Shown piece after piece: positions 8,360 through 16,810 of a stretch of 41,889 nucleotides of DNA. Under the pieces are notes generated by a model, which was given only the letters and a program-made list of their open reading frames with translations, was not told the origin of the DNA and made no database searches. Each line of letters opens with the position of its first letter. Positions within the stretch are counted from its first letter, which is position 1. The stretch is from Prevotella sp. UBA2746 (GTDB lineage Bacteria > Bacteroidota > Bacteroidia > Bacteroidales > Bacteroidaceae), in assembly GCA_002353555.1 (NCBI GenBank), contig DEJO01000001.1, forward strand, positions 1-41,889. The letters are read 5' to 3'. The position numbers were made by a program, and so were the translations under genes.

Positions 8360-9250
8360 ATGAAAAAGAAAAAATACTGCGGTGTTGTCGTCCCGATGGT
8401 GACACCCGTAACCGCCAAGGGGCAGTTGGACACTGCCGCCGTGGAGAGAATCATCGACTTTTTTGCACAAAACAACGTTGCTCCGCTGCTGATGGGTACG
8501 ACGGGCGAAGGCAACTCCGTCTCGCAAGCCGACGGACTGTTGTTTGTTGAGACGGCTGTGAAGGCTGCTCAGGGACGCATCCTGATCTATGCCGGGCTGA
8601 CGGGCAACTGCGTGGCAGAACAGATACGCCAAGCCAACGCCTACACCGCAGCCGGTGCCGACGTCATTGTTGCCACGCTGCCCACCTACTACGCCCTGAC
8701 GCCAGAGCAGATGGAAGAATACTATCGCAACCTCGCCGATGCCATCACTGGTCCACTGATGTTGTACAACATCCTTGCCACCACCCACATGAGTATACCC
8801 GTCGATGTGATAGAACGACTCAGCCATCATCCCAACATCGTGGGACTGAAAGACTCTGAGCGCGACATGGAACGCATGTCACAGTGCATCAACATGGCCA
8901 AATATCGCGATGACTTCGCCTATTTCTGCGGTTGGGCAGCACAATCGGAACACTCACTGGCACTGGGCGGCGACGGTATCGTGCCATCTACTGGCAACTA
9001 CTGCCCGGAAAAGTTCAACGAACTCTACGAGGCAGCCGTCGGCGGTGACCCCGAACGTGCCATTGCCTTACAGGAAGAGACCAACGAGACGGCAAAGATC
9101 TATCAGGCAGGACGTACCTTAGGCCAGTCACTGGCTGCGCTGAAGGTGATGATGCAGACCAAAGGACTGTGCGAACCGTGGATGTTGCCGCCGCTGACCC
9201 GTCTCTCCCAAGACGAAGAGCAGGCTATTGTAGAAGCCCTCAACTCCTAA
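8360..9250 (+). CDS. DHDPS/NAL-family class I aldolase
   Basis: A 296-residue TIM-barrel aldolase or lyase of the dihydrodipicolinate synthase / N-acetylneuraminate lyase superfamily, which forms a Schiff base between an active-site lysine and pyruvate or a 2-keto acid. Seen in order: the LLMGTTGEGNSVS loop with Thr47-Thr48, Tyr136 in MLYNIL, and the Schiff-base Lys164 in IVGLKDSERD. The arginine that DapA uses after Tyr to bind aspartate semialdehyde is absent here (YNILATTHMSIP), so true lysine biosynthesis is unlikely. It is the first gene of an operon with a symporter, iron ADH, PdxA-like enzyme and C4-acid kinase, so cleavage of a 2-keto-3-deoxy sugar acid is the likely reaction. Confidence 0.88.
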   Translation: MKKKKYCGVVVPMVTPVTAKGQLDTAAVERIIDFFAQNNVAPLLMGTTGEGNSVSQADGLLFVETAVKAAQGRILIYAGLTGNCVAEQIRQANAYTAAGADVIVATLPTYYALTPEQMEEYYRNLADAITGPLMLYNILATTHMSIPVDVIERLSHHPNIVGLKDSERDMERMSQCINMAKYRDDFAYFCGWAAQSEHSLALGGDGIVPSTGNYCPEKFNELYEAAVGGDPERAIALQEETNETAKIYQAGRTLGQSLAALKVMMQTKGLCEPWMLPPLTRLSQDEEQAIVEALNS

Positions 9251-9299
9251 CATTTCACCCCACATTTATCCCTTATCACTCCACACTTAACACTCAATC

Positions 9300-10868
9300 A
9301 TGACAGAACTACATTGGCTGGACTGGACTATCGTCATCGTATCCATCCTCATCGCTATCGGTATGGGCGTCTATTTCGCCCACAGGCAGAAAGACACCAG
9401 CACCTACTTCGCCGGCGGCGGAAAGATACCGGCATGGGCAGTGGGCATGAGTATCTTTGCCACGCTCATCTCCAGCGTCACCTTCCTTGCCTATCCAGGG
9501 GCTGCCTACGCCGGCAACTGGATCCTGTTGGTACAGGGACTGATGGTTCCCATCGTGTTGGTTGCACTCATCGGCATCATCGTACCCCTTTTCCGCAAAG
9601 TCATCCGGCTTAGCACCTATGAGTATTTTGAGCGCCGCTTCGGACTCTTCGCCCGTCTGTACAGCTCTTTTGCCTTCACCTTAGGCCATTTCTCCAAGTC
9701 GGGAACGGTCTTCTTCCTCGTAAGCATGGCGCTGGCAACGTTCCTGAACATTGACATCTATACCATTGTCATCGTCCTGGGCATCACCATCATCATCCTC
9801 ACCCTTCTCGGAGGCATGGAGGCTATCGTGTGGATGGATGTGGTACAGGGTGCATTGCTCATCGGCGGCGGCGTCATCTGTGTATTGTTGCTGCTCTTCC
9901 TGCCCGAAGGCGGCCCTGCCGAAGTCTTCCGCATAGCGGGTGAGAACAACAAAATCAGCTTCGGACCTTACGACTGGGACCTGACACAGCTGACCTTCCT
10001 CGTCATGGTCCTCAACGGTATCTTCTACGCCCTGCAGAAGTATGGTACTGACCAGACGATTGTTCAGCGCTACTTGGCTGCAAAGAACGACCGTGAAGCC
10101 AAGCGTGCCGCCTATATCGGCGTGTTCATGAGCGTACCCATCTGGGCACTGTTCATGTTCATCGGAACAGCACTCTTCGCCTACTACCACTCCACCGGAG
10201 CACCAGTCCTGCCCGAAGGCATCAAGGCTGATGAAGTGTTCCCGTACTTCATCGCCCACGAACTGCCGGTAGGCGTGCGCGGACTCATCATCGCGGCACT
10301 CGCTGCGGCAGCCATCTCCAGCCTTGATGCTGACCTGAACTGTATCTCTGCCATTGCCGTACAAGACTACTACGTGCGCTTTAAGAAGCATGCTACCGAC
10401 CAACAGCAACTGCGCTTCGGCAAACGCATGGTGGTCATCGCCGGCATAGGAGCCGTCGCCGTAGCCCTGCTCTACATCTCGTGGGGAGGTGAAGGTGTGC
10501 TGGGAGCGCTCTTCTCGCTCTATGCCATCTTCTCTGCAGGCATCGTCGGCATCTTCATGCTCGGACTCTTCAGCCGACGTGCCAACAAACAAGGACTCTA
10601 TGTGGGCATCGCTGCCGCCGTACTCTTCACCGCCTACGCTGTACTCACCTCTACCAAGGTTGACATACACGGAACTGGGGTGAAAGAGACATTACTTGAC
10701 CTCGGCGACTGGAACTTCTCACACCACAAGTACATGCTCGGTGTCTACAGCCACCTCATCGTGCTTGTCGTGGGCTATCTTGCCAGCTTCCTCTTCAAGA
10801 CACCATTGGCTGACAAGGAACTGACCATCTACGGATACTTGGAAGAAAAGAAAAAACATCAATCATAA
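9300..10868 (+). CDS. Sodium:solute symporter (SSS family)
   Basis: A 522-residue integral membrane protein with about 13 membrane segments. The DYFxGG-type start is seen as TSTYFAGGGKIPAWAVGMSIFA. The long conserved central region includes GTDQTIVQRYLAAKN and the AALAAAAISSLDADLN sodium-site helix. This layout and length fit the SSS family (NanT/PanF/SGLT-like), which uses sodium to import sugars, sialic acids or organic acids. Located directly after the aldolase (49 bp gap), it is the most likely importer for the acid sugar processed by this operon. Confidence 0.92.
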   Translation: MTELHWLDWTIVIVSILIAIGMGVYFAHRQKDTSTYFAGGGKIPAWAVGMSIFATLISSVTFLAYPGAAYAGNWILLVQGLMVPIVLVALIGIIVPLFRKVIRLSTYEYFERRFGLFARLYSSFAFTLGHFSKSGTVFFLVSMALATFLNIDIYTIVIVLGITIIILTLLGGMEAIVWMDVVQGALLIGGGVICVLLLLFLPEGGPAEVFRIAGENNKISFGPYDWDLTQLTFLVMVLNGIFYALQKYGTDQTIVQRYLAAKNDREAKRAAYIGVFMSVPIWALFMFIGTALFAYYHSTGAPVLPEGIKADEVFPYFIAHELPVGVRGLIIAALAAAAISSLDADLNCISAIAVQDYYVRFKKHATDQQQLRFGKRMVVIAGIGAVAVALLYISWGGEGVLGALFSLYAIFSAGIVGIFMLGLFSRRANKQGLYVGIAAAVLFTAYAVLTSTKVDIHGTGVKETLLDLGDWNFSHHKYMLGVYSHLIVLVVGYLASFLFKTPLADKELTIYGYLEEKKKHQS

Positions 10869-10889
10869 ACCAAAACTCAAAACATCAAG

Positions 10890-11390
10890 ATGAAAAAAGC
10901 ATTTATCTACATGACTGTCATGATTGCAGCAATAGCCATGAACAGTTGTGGCAGTGACGACAACGACTGGAAGACGGCACCCAACATCGCCAAGATGCTG
11001 TGTGCCCACGACTGGGAGGGCTATAACCACTCGCAATACAGGGAACTGGGCAAATGGCTGGATAGCGGAAGTGACGATGTCTACGTGGTCTTGCGCTTCA
11101 ACCGTGCCAATGACAATGCCAACAGCGGAACGGGTTACCACTTAGGTTTCTCCAATTCATACAAGACTGAGCTCAAGGGTAGCAGCGAGTTTACATGGAC
11201 GCTCATAGGCAACAACCTACGCATTGACTACAAAGCGGGCTGGAACTCTGTCCATACCACCTACAACAATAATGAGTTCGTGATTTCCGACACCAACTTT
11301 CACGGGCTATTCTATGCCAACGAAGCCCATCGCATAGAATTCAACTACAAAAGTACGACGTTCAGCGACTGGAATAAATACTTCAAATAA
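10890..11390 (+). CDS. Small lipoprotein inside the sugar-acid operon, function unknown
   Basis: A 166-residue protein with a lipoprotein signal (MKKAFIYMTVMIAAIAMNSC, lipobox MNSC, Cys20) followed by GSDDND. The mature part is rich in Asn, Asp, Tyr and Trp and probably beta-rich (for example VYVVLRFNRANDN and FTWTLIGNNLRIDYKAGW). I do not recognise the family. It sits 21 bp after the symporter and only 2 bp before the dehydrogenase gene, so it is firmly part of the operon. A surface or periplasmic binding role for the substrate is possible, but that is a guess from position alone. Confidence 0.75.
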   Translation: MKKAFIYMTVMIAAIAMNSCGSDDNDWKTAPNIAKMLCAHDWEGYNHSQYRELGKWLDSGSDDVYVVLRFNRANDNANSGTGYHLGFSNSYKTELKGSSEFTWTLIGNNLRIDYKAGWNSVHTTYNNNEFVISDTNFHGLFYANEAHRIEFNYKSTTFSDWNKYFK

Positions 11391-11392
11391 CT

Positions 11393-12538
11393 ATGAGAAC
11401 CATCACTTTACAGCAGCCACAGAAGATAGTATTCGGTTCAGGCTGCATCGAAACATTGGTAGAAGACTACCTGAAGTTAGGATTTCAACGGCTCTTTCTC
11501 CTGACAGCGCCGCCTATCCGACCACTTATTGCCGATTCCATCGAGAAATTACAGGGTGCCGGCATCGAAATAGAGGTCTTCGACAACATCCTTGCCGAGC
11601 CTACTGTCAACGACTTCAAAGGCATTCTCGCCAAGGCTGAAGCCTTCAGAACGGACAGCGTCATTGGCATCGGTGGCGGTAGTGTTCTTGACATCACGAA
11701 ACTTGTCGCCACATTATTATATAGTGACCAGCAGGTAGAAGACTGTTTCGGCACGGGATTCATCAAGAAGAAAGGCTTGTGGTTTGCCTGTCTGCCCACA
11801 ACGGCAGGAACAGGCAGCGAGGTGTCGCCCAATGCCATCCTGTTAGACGAGCGTGACAAGCTGAAGAAAGGCATCGTCTCGCCCTTCCTGATGGCTGACG
11901 CCGCATACGCTGACCCTCAGCTGACGCTCACCGTACCTGCCAAGGTCACCGCCGACACTGGCATGGATGCCCTCACCCACTGCATAGAGGCCTATACCAA
12001 CAAGTTCGCTCACCCCATGGTAGACTTGTATGCGCGTCAAGGCATCGAGCTGATTGCCCACAACCTGCTGCGGGCTGTGAAAGACGGCAACGACATCGAG
12101 GCACGAGAGGCATGCGCACTCGGCAGCCTCTACGGAGGATTATGCCTCGGACCGGTCAACACGGCAGCCGTACATGCACTCTCCTATCCGCTCGGTGGCG
12201 AGTACCACATTCCGCACGGACTCTCTAACGCCATCCTCCTGCCGTCGGTCATGAAGTTCAACCGGCCTGCCAACCTCCGTAAGTATGCGGAAGTAGCTAT
12301 CGCCATGGGTGCTGAAAAAGGAAAAAGCGACGATGAAACCGCACAAAACGGGGTAGATTTCATTTACCAGCTGTCCGCAGCGGTAGGCATTCCTTCCAAA
12401 CTCTCTGACATCGGCATACCACAGTCTGCCGTACCACACCTTGCAAAGGCAGCCATGGAGGTGCAACGCCTGCTGAAGAACAACCCGCGCGAGGTGACCG
12501 AACAAGATGCAATAGAAATCTATAACAGTTTATATTAG
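11393..12538 (+). CDS. Iron-containing alcohol dehydrogenase
   Basis: A 381-residue group III (FucO/DhaT-like) dehydrogenase. The NAD-binding GGGS is at 94-97 (IGIGGGSVLD). The PTTAGTGSEVSP motif is at 135-146. Metal ligands are visible as Asp192 and His196 in MDALTHCIEAY, His261 in VHALSYPLG and His275 in HIPHGLSNAILLP. Such enzymes usually reduce aldehydes or oxidise primary alcohols with NAD(H). Between an aldolase and a C4-acid kinase, reduction of a four-carbon aldehyde acid to the matching aldonate is the natural guess. Start ATG is 2 bp after the lipoprotein stop. Confidence 0.92.
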   Translation: MRTITLQQPQKIVFGSGCIETLVEDYLKLGFQRLFLLTAPPIRPLIADSIEKLQGAGIEIEVFDNILAEPTVNDFKGILAKAEAFRTDSVIGIGGGSVLDITKLVATLLYSDQQVEDCFGTGFIKKKGLWFACLPTTAGTGSEVSPNAILLDERDKLKKGIVSPFLMADAAYADPQLTLTVPAKVTADTGMDALTHCIEAYTNKFAHPMVDLYARQGIELIAHNLLRAVKDGNDIEAREACALGSLYGGLCLGPVNTAAVHALSYPLGGEYHIPHGLSNAILLPSVMKFNRPANLRKYAEVAIAMGAEKGKSDDETAQNGVDFIYQLSAAVGIPSKLSDIGIPQSAVPHLAKAAMEVQRLLKNNPREVTEQDAIEIYNSLY

Positions 12539-12549
12539 AAAGAAACAAC

Positions 12550-13581
12550 ATGAAACCGATATTAGCGATTACCATGGGAGACCCTGCAGGCATAGGACCT
12601 GAGATTATCGTACGCGCACTCAACCATTGCGAGACCTACGAGCAGTGCCGCCCCATCGTCACTGGAGATGCGGCCATCATGCGCCAGGCAGTGCAACTCC
12701 TTGGCTACAACTTGCACGTCAACGCTGTCAACAACGTCGCCGATGCCCGCTTCCAGTACGGCACCATCGATGTCTATGACCTGCAATGTGTCGATCTCTC
12801 TACCTTTGAGTTTGGAAAGGTGCAGCCCCAATGTGGCAATGCTGCCTTCCAGTATATCAAGAAAGCCATCGAACTTGCCATGGCGGGTGAAGTTGACGGC
12901 ACTGTTACGGCACCGCTCAACAAGGAAGCGCTCAACCTCGCAGGCCATCACTATGACGGTCATACAGAAATCTATGCCACCTTCACCCATACCAAGAAGT
13001 ACGCCATGATGCTCGCCGACGAGAATATCCGCGTCATACACGTGTCTACTCACGTGCCCTTGCGCAAGGCATGCGACCTGGTGAAGAAGGAACGCATCAT
13101 AGAAGTCACCGAACTCATCCATGATGCCTGCCTGCAATTCGGCATCGAGCACCCGCGCATCGGCATCGCCGGCCTCAACCCGCACAGTAGTGAGAACGGA
13201 ATGTTCGGATGGGAAGAGGCACAGGAGATTATCCCAGCCGTGGAGGAACTGAAAGCTCGCGGCTTCGACGTCGACGGACCGGTACCGCCAGACTCCATCT
13301 TTGCCAAGGCGAAGTGCGGAAAGTATGACGGTTGCGTTGCCATGTACCACGACCAAGGACATATCCCATTGAAGGTGTGCGCCTTCAACTGGAACAAGGA
13401 GACGGGGAAGATGGAGAGTGCCAAAGGTGTCAACATCACACTCGGACTGCCTATCATCCGCGTCAGCGTAGACCACGGTACAGCTTTCGATGTTGCAGGC
13501 AAAGGCATTGCCAGTGAAGATGCCATGATGCTTTCTATCGACTACGCCACAAGGATGGCGAAGTACAAGAAAAGCAATTAA
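12550..13581 (+). CDS. PdxA-family 4-phosphate dehydrogenase (PdxA2-like)
   Basis: A 343-residue member of the 4-hydroxythreonine-4-phosphate dehydrogenase family. It starts MKPILAITMGDPAGIGPEI, the family signature. Metal-binding histidines are seen in YDGHTEIYA, VSTHVPLRK and MYHDQGHIPLK. Classical PdxA serves vitamin B6 synthesis, but PdxA2 paralogues next to DUF1537 kinases oxidise and decarboxylate D-threonate or erythronate 4-phosphate to DHAP. Its place 11 bp after the dehydrogenase and before a DUF1537 kinase argues for the PdxA2 role. If the genome has no other pdxA, a double role cannot be excluded. Confidence 0.88.
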   Translation: MKPILAITMGDPAGIGPEIIVRALNHCETYEQCRPIVTGDAAIMRQAVQLLGYNLHVNAVNNVADARFQYGTIDVYDLQCVDLSTFEFGKVQPQCGNAAFQYIKKAIELAMAGEVDGTVTAPLNKEALNLAGHHYDGHTEIYATFTHTKKYAMMLADENIRVIHVSTHVPLRKACDLVKKERIIEVTELIHDACLQFGIEHPRIGIAGLNPHSSENGMFGWEEAQEIIPAVEELKARGFDVDGPVPPDSIFAKAKCGKYDGCVAMYHDQGHIPLKVCAFNWNKETGKMESAKGVNITLGLPIIRVSVDHGTAFDVAGKGIASEDAMMLSIDYATRMAKYKKSN

Positions 13582-13596
13582 ACAGACCCACCCCTG

Positions 13597-13615
13597 CCCC
13601 TCCCTAAGGGAGGGG
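13597..13615. repeat. C-rich palindrome CCCCTCCCT-A-AGGGAGGGG
   Basis: A perfect 19-nt palindrome with a central A, between the PdxA-like gene and the kinase. It belongs to a dispersed family; a near-identical inverted copy is at about 30004-30022 and related sequences are at 41521-41546 and inside the kinase gene at 13876-13909. As RNA it would form a strong hairpin inside the operon transcript. Confidence 0.7.
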
Positions 13616-13628
13616 AGAATATAGGAAT

Positions 13629-14789
13629 ATGATGAAGAACATCATTGTTATTGCCGACGACATTACCGGTGCAGCAGAGATAGCCGGCATCGCCTTCAAG
13701 CATGGCTTGCAAGTTCGGCTGTTATGTTGTAGTGCGCCCTCCGTAGCGGGCTCCCTAGGCAGCGCTACCAACGCAGCGGAGGTTACCGTCCTCGCCACCG
13801 ACACCCGCGGCATGACTGAACAGGAAGCTGTCGCCGAAACACACCATCTCACCAAACTAATAACTTCCTTCTTTACTCCCCCTTTAGGGGGTTGGGGGGC
13901 TGGGGTGGTTCTCTTCAAGAAGACCGACTCCGCCTTGCGCGGCCATGTCGTTGCAGAACTGGAAGCCATCATCGCCGACACCCCGTATGAGCGTGCCCTT
14001 TACATTCCTGCCAATCCATCGAAAGGTCGCACCATCCGCAACGGCATCTACTATGTCGGCGACCGCCCCATCAGCGATACCGACTTCTCGTTCGACCCGG
14101 AATTCCCTGCCACCACCTCTTCCATGGCAGACCGTTTCGCTCATGGCGAAGAGAAAGGCATCTGTTGGTGTGATGCCACCTCGATGGAAGACATCCGTCG
14201 TGCAGTAGCTGCCACCGACCTTTCTACAACACTTCTTGCCGGAGCAGCCGACCTCTTCACCGCCTTTCTCTCATCCATAAGCTCTCCCCGTCCTTCAGAG
14301 ACAAGTAAAAGAGAAGGCACCAAGCTTTCCTCCCTCCTTTTCGTTTGCGGCAGCACCCAGAGCAAGCCCCTTGACCTTGGCATCCCCATTTGTCCGATGC
14401 CGTTAGAGGTCTACGACCAGCAGGCTGATGCCGAAGCATGGGCAGCTGCCTTGACAGAAGAACAGAACCGCCAGCCTTCCCACTCCCTGATGCTCACCAT
14501 CCCTCACCACCACCGCACAGGCAAAGAGATTGCCATCTATCTGCGGACAGTCATGGGTAAGGTGGTGCAACAGCTTGTGGAAAACCACCCTCCAAAGGAA
14601 CTCATCATCGAGGGAGGTGCCACCGCCTGGCAAATCCTGCAACAGTTAGGCTGGAAGAACTTCAACATTACCGACGAGATTGCCCCAGGTGTCGTGCGCA
14701 TGCACGCCATCGGCACTGACACCTACGTCACCATGAAGCCCGGCAGCTATCCCTGGGGGGATTTGAATAAGATACTTTCGCTCGACTAA
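13629..14789 (+). CDS. DUF1537 four-carbon acid sugar kinase
   Basis: A 386-residue cytoplasmic kinase of the YgbK/OtnK/DtnK family, which phosphorylates threonate, erythronate or related acids at O4 using ATP. The N-terminal ADDITGAAE (9-17) is the substrate-binding signature, and KKTDSALRGH (97-106) follows. The C-terminal nucleotide-binding part has LIIEGGATAWQIL and the late APGVVRM...KPGSYPWG. Three parts look foreign. Residues about 81-92 (FFTPPLGGWGAG) are encoded by a C/G-rich dispersed repeat. About 217-235 is Ser/Lys-rich and poorly structured. The last six residues (KILSLD) come from a promoter-hairpin repeat that begins inside the gene. It is the final gene of the operon. Confidence 0.87.
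   Translation: MMKNIIVIADDITGAAEIAGIAFKHGLQVRLLCCSAPSVAGSLGSATNAAEVTVLATDTRGMTEQEAVAETHHLTKLITSFFTPPLGGWGAGVVLFKKTDSALRGHVVAELEAIIADTPYERALYIPANPSKGRTIRNGIYYVGDRPISDTDFSFDPEFPATTSSMADRFAHGEEKGICWCDATSMEDIRRAVAATDLSTTLLAGAADLFTAFLSSISSPRPSETSKREGTKLSSLLFVCGSTQSKPLDLGIPICPMPLEVYDQQADAEAWAAALTEEQNRQPSHSLMLTIPHHHRTGKEIAIYLRTVMGKVVQQLVENHPPKELIIEGGATAWQILQQLGWKNFNITDEIAPGVVRMHAIGTDTYVTMKPGSYPWGDLNKILSLD
13876..13909. repeat. Dispersed C/G-rich palindromic repeat inserted in frame in the kinase gene
   Basis: The run CTCCCCCTTTAGGGGGTTGG and its continuation GGGGCTGGGGTGG is of the same type as the intergenic palindromes at 13597-13615, 30004-30022 and 41521-41546. It encodes TPPLGGWGAG between the beta strand and the KKTDSALRG motif of the kinase, where related kinases have only a short connection. 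Confidence 0.6.
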
Positions 14790-14846
14790 GCAAAGAAAAA
14801 CAAGTTTTCGCTTTGCTTTGTCCTCGCTTAACCGTACCTTTGCAAC
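14771..14846 (+). promoter_or_regulatory. Promoter-hairpin repeat module, copy A (helicase promoter)
   Basis: A 76-bp module. It starts GATACTTTCGCTCGAC, contains an A-rich/T-rich inverted repeat around ACAAGT, then a textbook Bacteroidetes promoter: TTTG (14812-14815), 19 bp, TACCTTTG (14835-14842). Copies B and C lie at 22311-22383 and 22388-22461 with the same 19-bp spacing. Its first bases encode the last residues and stop of the upstream kinase. Confidence 0.78.
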
Positions 14847-14850
14847 CGAA

Positions 14851-14874
14851 ATGACAGTATCACTAATAATTTAA
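14851..14874 (+). CDS. Possible 7-codon leader ORF before the helicase
   Basis: ATG ACA GTA TCA CTA ATA ATT TAA encodes MTVSLII and stops three bases before the TTG start of the helicase, in the same frame. It starts about 8 bp after the -7 box, i.e. at or next to the transcription start, so it would be leaderless. Whether it is translated is unknown. Confidence 0.3.
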   Translation: MTVSLII

Positions 14875-14877
14875 GTA

Positions 14878-16770
14878 TTGAAGACATTTGAAGAGTTGGG
14901 CGTTGTCGAAGAGATTCGACGCGCTATTGAAGAGTTGGGATTCGTACAGCCCATGCCTGTACAGGAGGAGGTGATACCCTATTTGTTGGGTAACCGTAAC
15001 GATGTGATAGCCTTGGCACAGACGGGAACGGGCAAGACGGCAGCCTTCGGCATTCCATTGTTGCAACGTATCGACACCACACGCAAGGAGACACAGGCTG
15101 TGGTTCTCGCTCCTACCCGTGAGTTGTGTCTGCAGATTGCCGACGACATGAAAGACTTTGCCAAGTATATGGACGACATCCATATCGAGGCGGTATATGG
15201 CGGTGCCAACATCGTGCCGCAGATGAAAGCCCTGCGCAAGGGCGTACAGATTATCGTTGCCACGCCCGGCCGACTCATCGACCTGATGAACCGTGGGGTG
15301 GCACGTCTCGACGATGTATATAATGTAGTATTGGACGAGGCCGACGAGATGCTGAACATGGGCTTCTCAGAGAGCATCGACGAGATACTGGCAGGCATTC
15401 CGGAGGAACGCAACACGCTGCTCTTCTCTGCCACGATGAGCCGTGAGATAGAGCGCATCGCCAAGAGCTACCTGCACGAGTACAAGGAGATTGTGGTGGG
15501 CAGCCGCAACGAGGGTGCCGAGCACGTAAACCACATCTACTATCTCGTACACGCCAAGGACAAATACCTGGCACTGAAACGTATCGTAGACTACCATCCC
15601 AAGATTTTCGCCATCATCTTCTGCCGCACGAAGATAGAGACACAGGACATTGCCGACAAGCTCATACGCGACGGCTATAACGCCGAGGCGCTGCATGGAG
15701 ACCTGAGCCAGCCTCAACGCGACCTGACGATGCAGAAGTTCCGCTCCCACCTCACCCAGTTGCTCGTAGCAACCGACGTGGCTGCCCGTGGCTTGGACGT
15801 CGACGACCTGACTCATGTCATCAACTTCGGACTGCCCGATGACATCGAGAACTACACCCACCGCAGCGGCAGAACGGGTCGTGCCGGCAAGAAGGGCACG
15901 TCCATATCCATCATCCACACGCGAGAAAAGAGCAAGGTGCGCCGCATAGAGCGCGAGATAGGCAAGGAGTTTGTAGACGGTACCCTGCCCTCTCCGCATG
16001 AGATTTGCACCAAGCAACTCTATAAAGCTATCGATGAAATCGAGAAAATTGATGTCGACGAGGAACAGATTGCACCTTTCATGACCGACATCATGCGCCA
16101 CTTCCAGTACTTCGACAAGGAAGACATCATCAAGAAGATTGTCACCCTCACCTTCGGACGATTCCTCTCCTACTATGCCGACGCTCCGGAGATACAGAAA
16201 CCTGAGACAAAGGCGAAGCGAAAGAGCGAAGGAACGAAAGCACGAGGAAGCGAAGGAACCAAGGAACGAAGAGGAGAAGGGACCAGAGAACGTCGCAACA
16301 GAGGCAGCCGACAGGCAGAGGCGGGCTTCCAGCGGCTGTTCATCAACCTGGGAAAGACAGATGGTTTCTATCCCGGCGAAATCATGCAGTTCATCAACAA
16401 GCATGTACGCGGACATGTAGAAGTGGGACACATCGACATCTTAGACCGCCAAGCCTATATCGAAGTGCCTGAAGAGGAGGCACCGCGCGTCATGCGATTT
16501 CTCGATGGAACCGTCTATAAAGGGCGCAAAGTGCGTTGCAACGATGCCGATGAGGGGCGCAGCAAAGACGAAGCGCCGCGAACCAAAGGCAGAGGACGCG
16601 CCGCCAAGACCACCAAGAGCTCCAGCAAGCCGGCACGCACGCCCAAGGCTTTCCGCACGCCACAGGGCGACTGGCGAGAACTTATGAAGGGAGCTCCCTT
16701 CAAGTTGAAGGGCGAACAGCCCGACTTCTCTGAAGAAGGATGGGCACGTCGCAAGCCTCGCAAGAAATAG
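14878..16770 (+). CDS. deaD: DEAD-box ATP-dependent RNA helicase with DbpA-type RNA-binding domain
   Basis: A 630-residue helicase. Motifs in order: Q motif FVQPMPVQEEVIP (about 22-34), Walker A AQTGTGKT (47-54), PTREL (79-83), TPGR (129-132), DEAD (153-156), SAT (184-186), ARGLDVDDL and HRSGRTGRAG in the second RecA domain. A DbpA/CsdA RNA-binding domain (RLFINLGKTDGFYPGEIMQF onward) is at about 480-555, and a basic Lys/Arg/Ser tail follows. It unwinds structured RNA in ribosome assembly or mRNA turnover. The start must be TTG at 14878: an in-frame TAA lies at 14872-14874 and the MKTFEELGV start is the family norm. Residues about 440-478 are a low-complexity KSEGTKARGSEGTKERRGEG-type insert. 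Confidence 0.94.
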   Translation: MKTFEELGVVEEIRRAIEELGFVQPMPVQEEVIPYLLGNRNDVIALAQTGTGKTAAFGIPLLQRIDTTRKETQAVVLAPTRELCLQIADDMKDFAKYMDDIHIEAVYGGANIVPQMKALRKGVQIIVATPGRLIDLMNRGVARLDDVYNVVLDEADEMLNMGFSESIDEILAGIPEERNTLLFSATMSREIERIAKSYLHEYKEIVVGSRNEGAEHVNHIYYLVHAKDKYLALKRIVDYHPKIFAIIFCRTKIETQDIADKLIRDGYNAEALHGDLSQPQRDLTMQKFRSHLTQLLVATDVAARGLDVDDLTHVINFGLPDDIENYTHRSGRTGRAGKKGTSISIIHTREKSKVRRIEREIGKEFVDGTLPSPHEICTKQLYKAIDEIEKIDVDEEQIAPFMTDIMRHFQYFDKEDIIKKIVTLTFGRFLSYYADAPEIQKPETKAKRKSEGTKARGSEGTKERRGEGTRERRNRGSRQAEAGFQRLFINLGKTDGFYPGEIMQFINKHVRGHVEVGHIDILDRQAYIEVPEEEAPRVMRFLDGTVYKGRKVRCNDADEGRSKDEAPRTKGRGRAAKTTKSSSKPARTPKAFRTPQGDWRELMKGAPFKLKGEQPDFSEEGWARRKPRKK

Positions 16771-16810
16771 ATTCTACTCTTATTTTAGGACACTTTCGCT
16801 ATTCACACAT

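Noticed and set aside
9681..10670. A 329-codon open frame on the minus strand opposite the symporter
   Set aside because: The product is an unstructured Asp/Glu/His-rich sequence mirroring membrane-helix codons; no promoter or homology.
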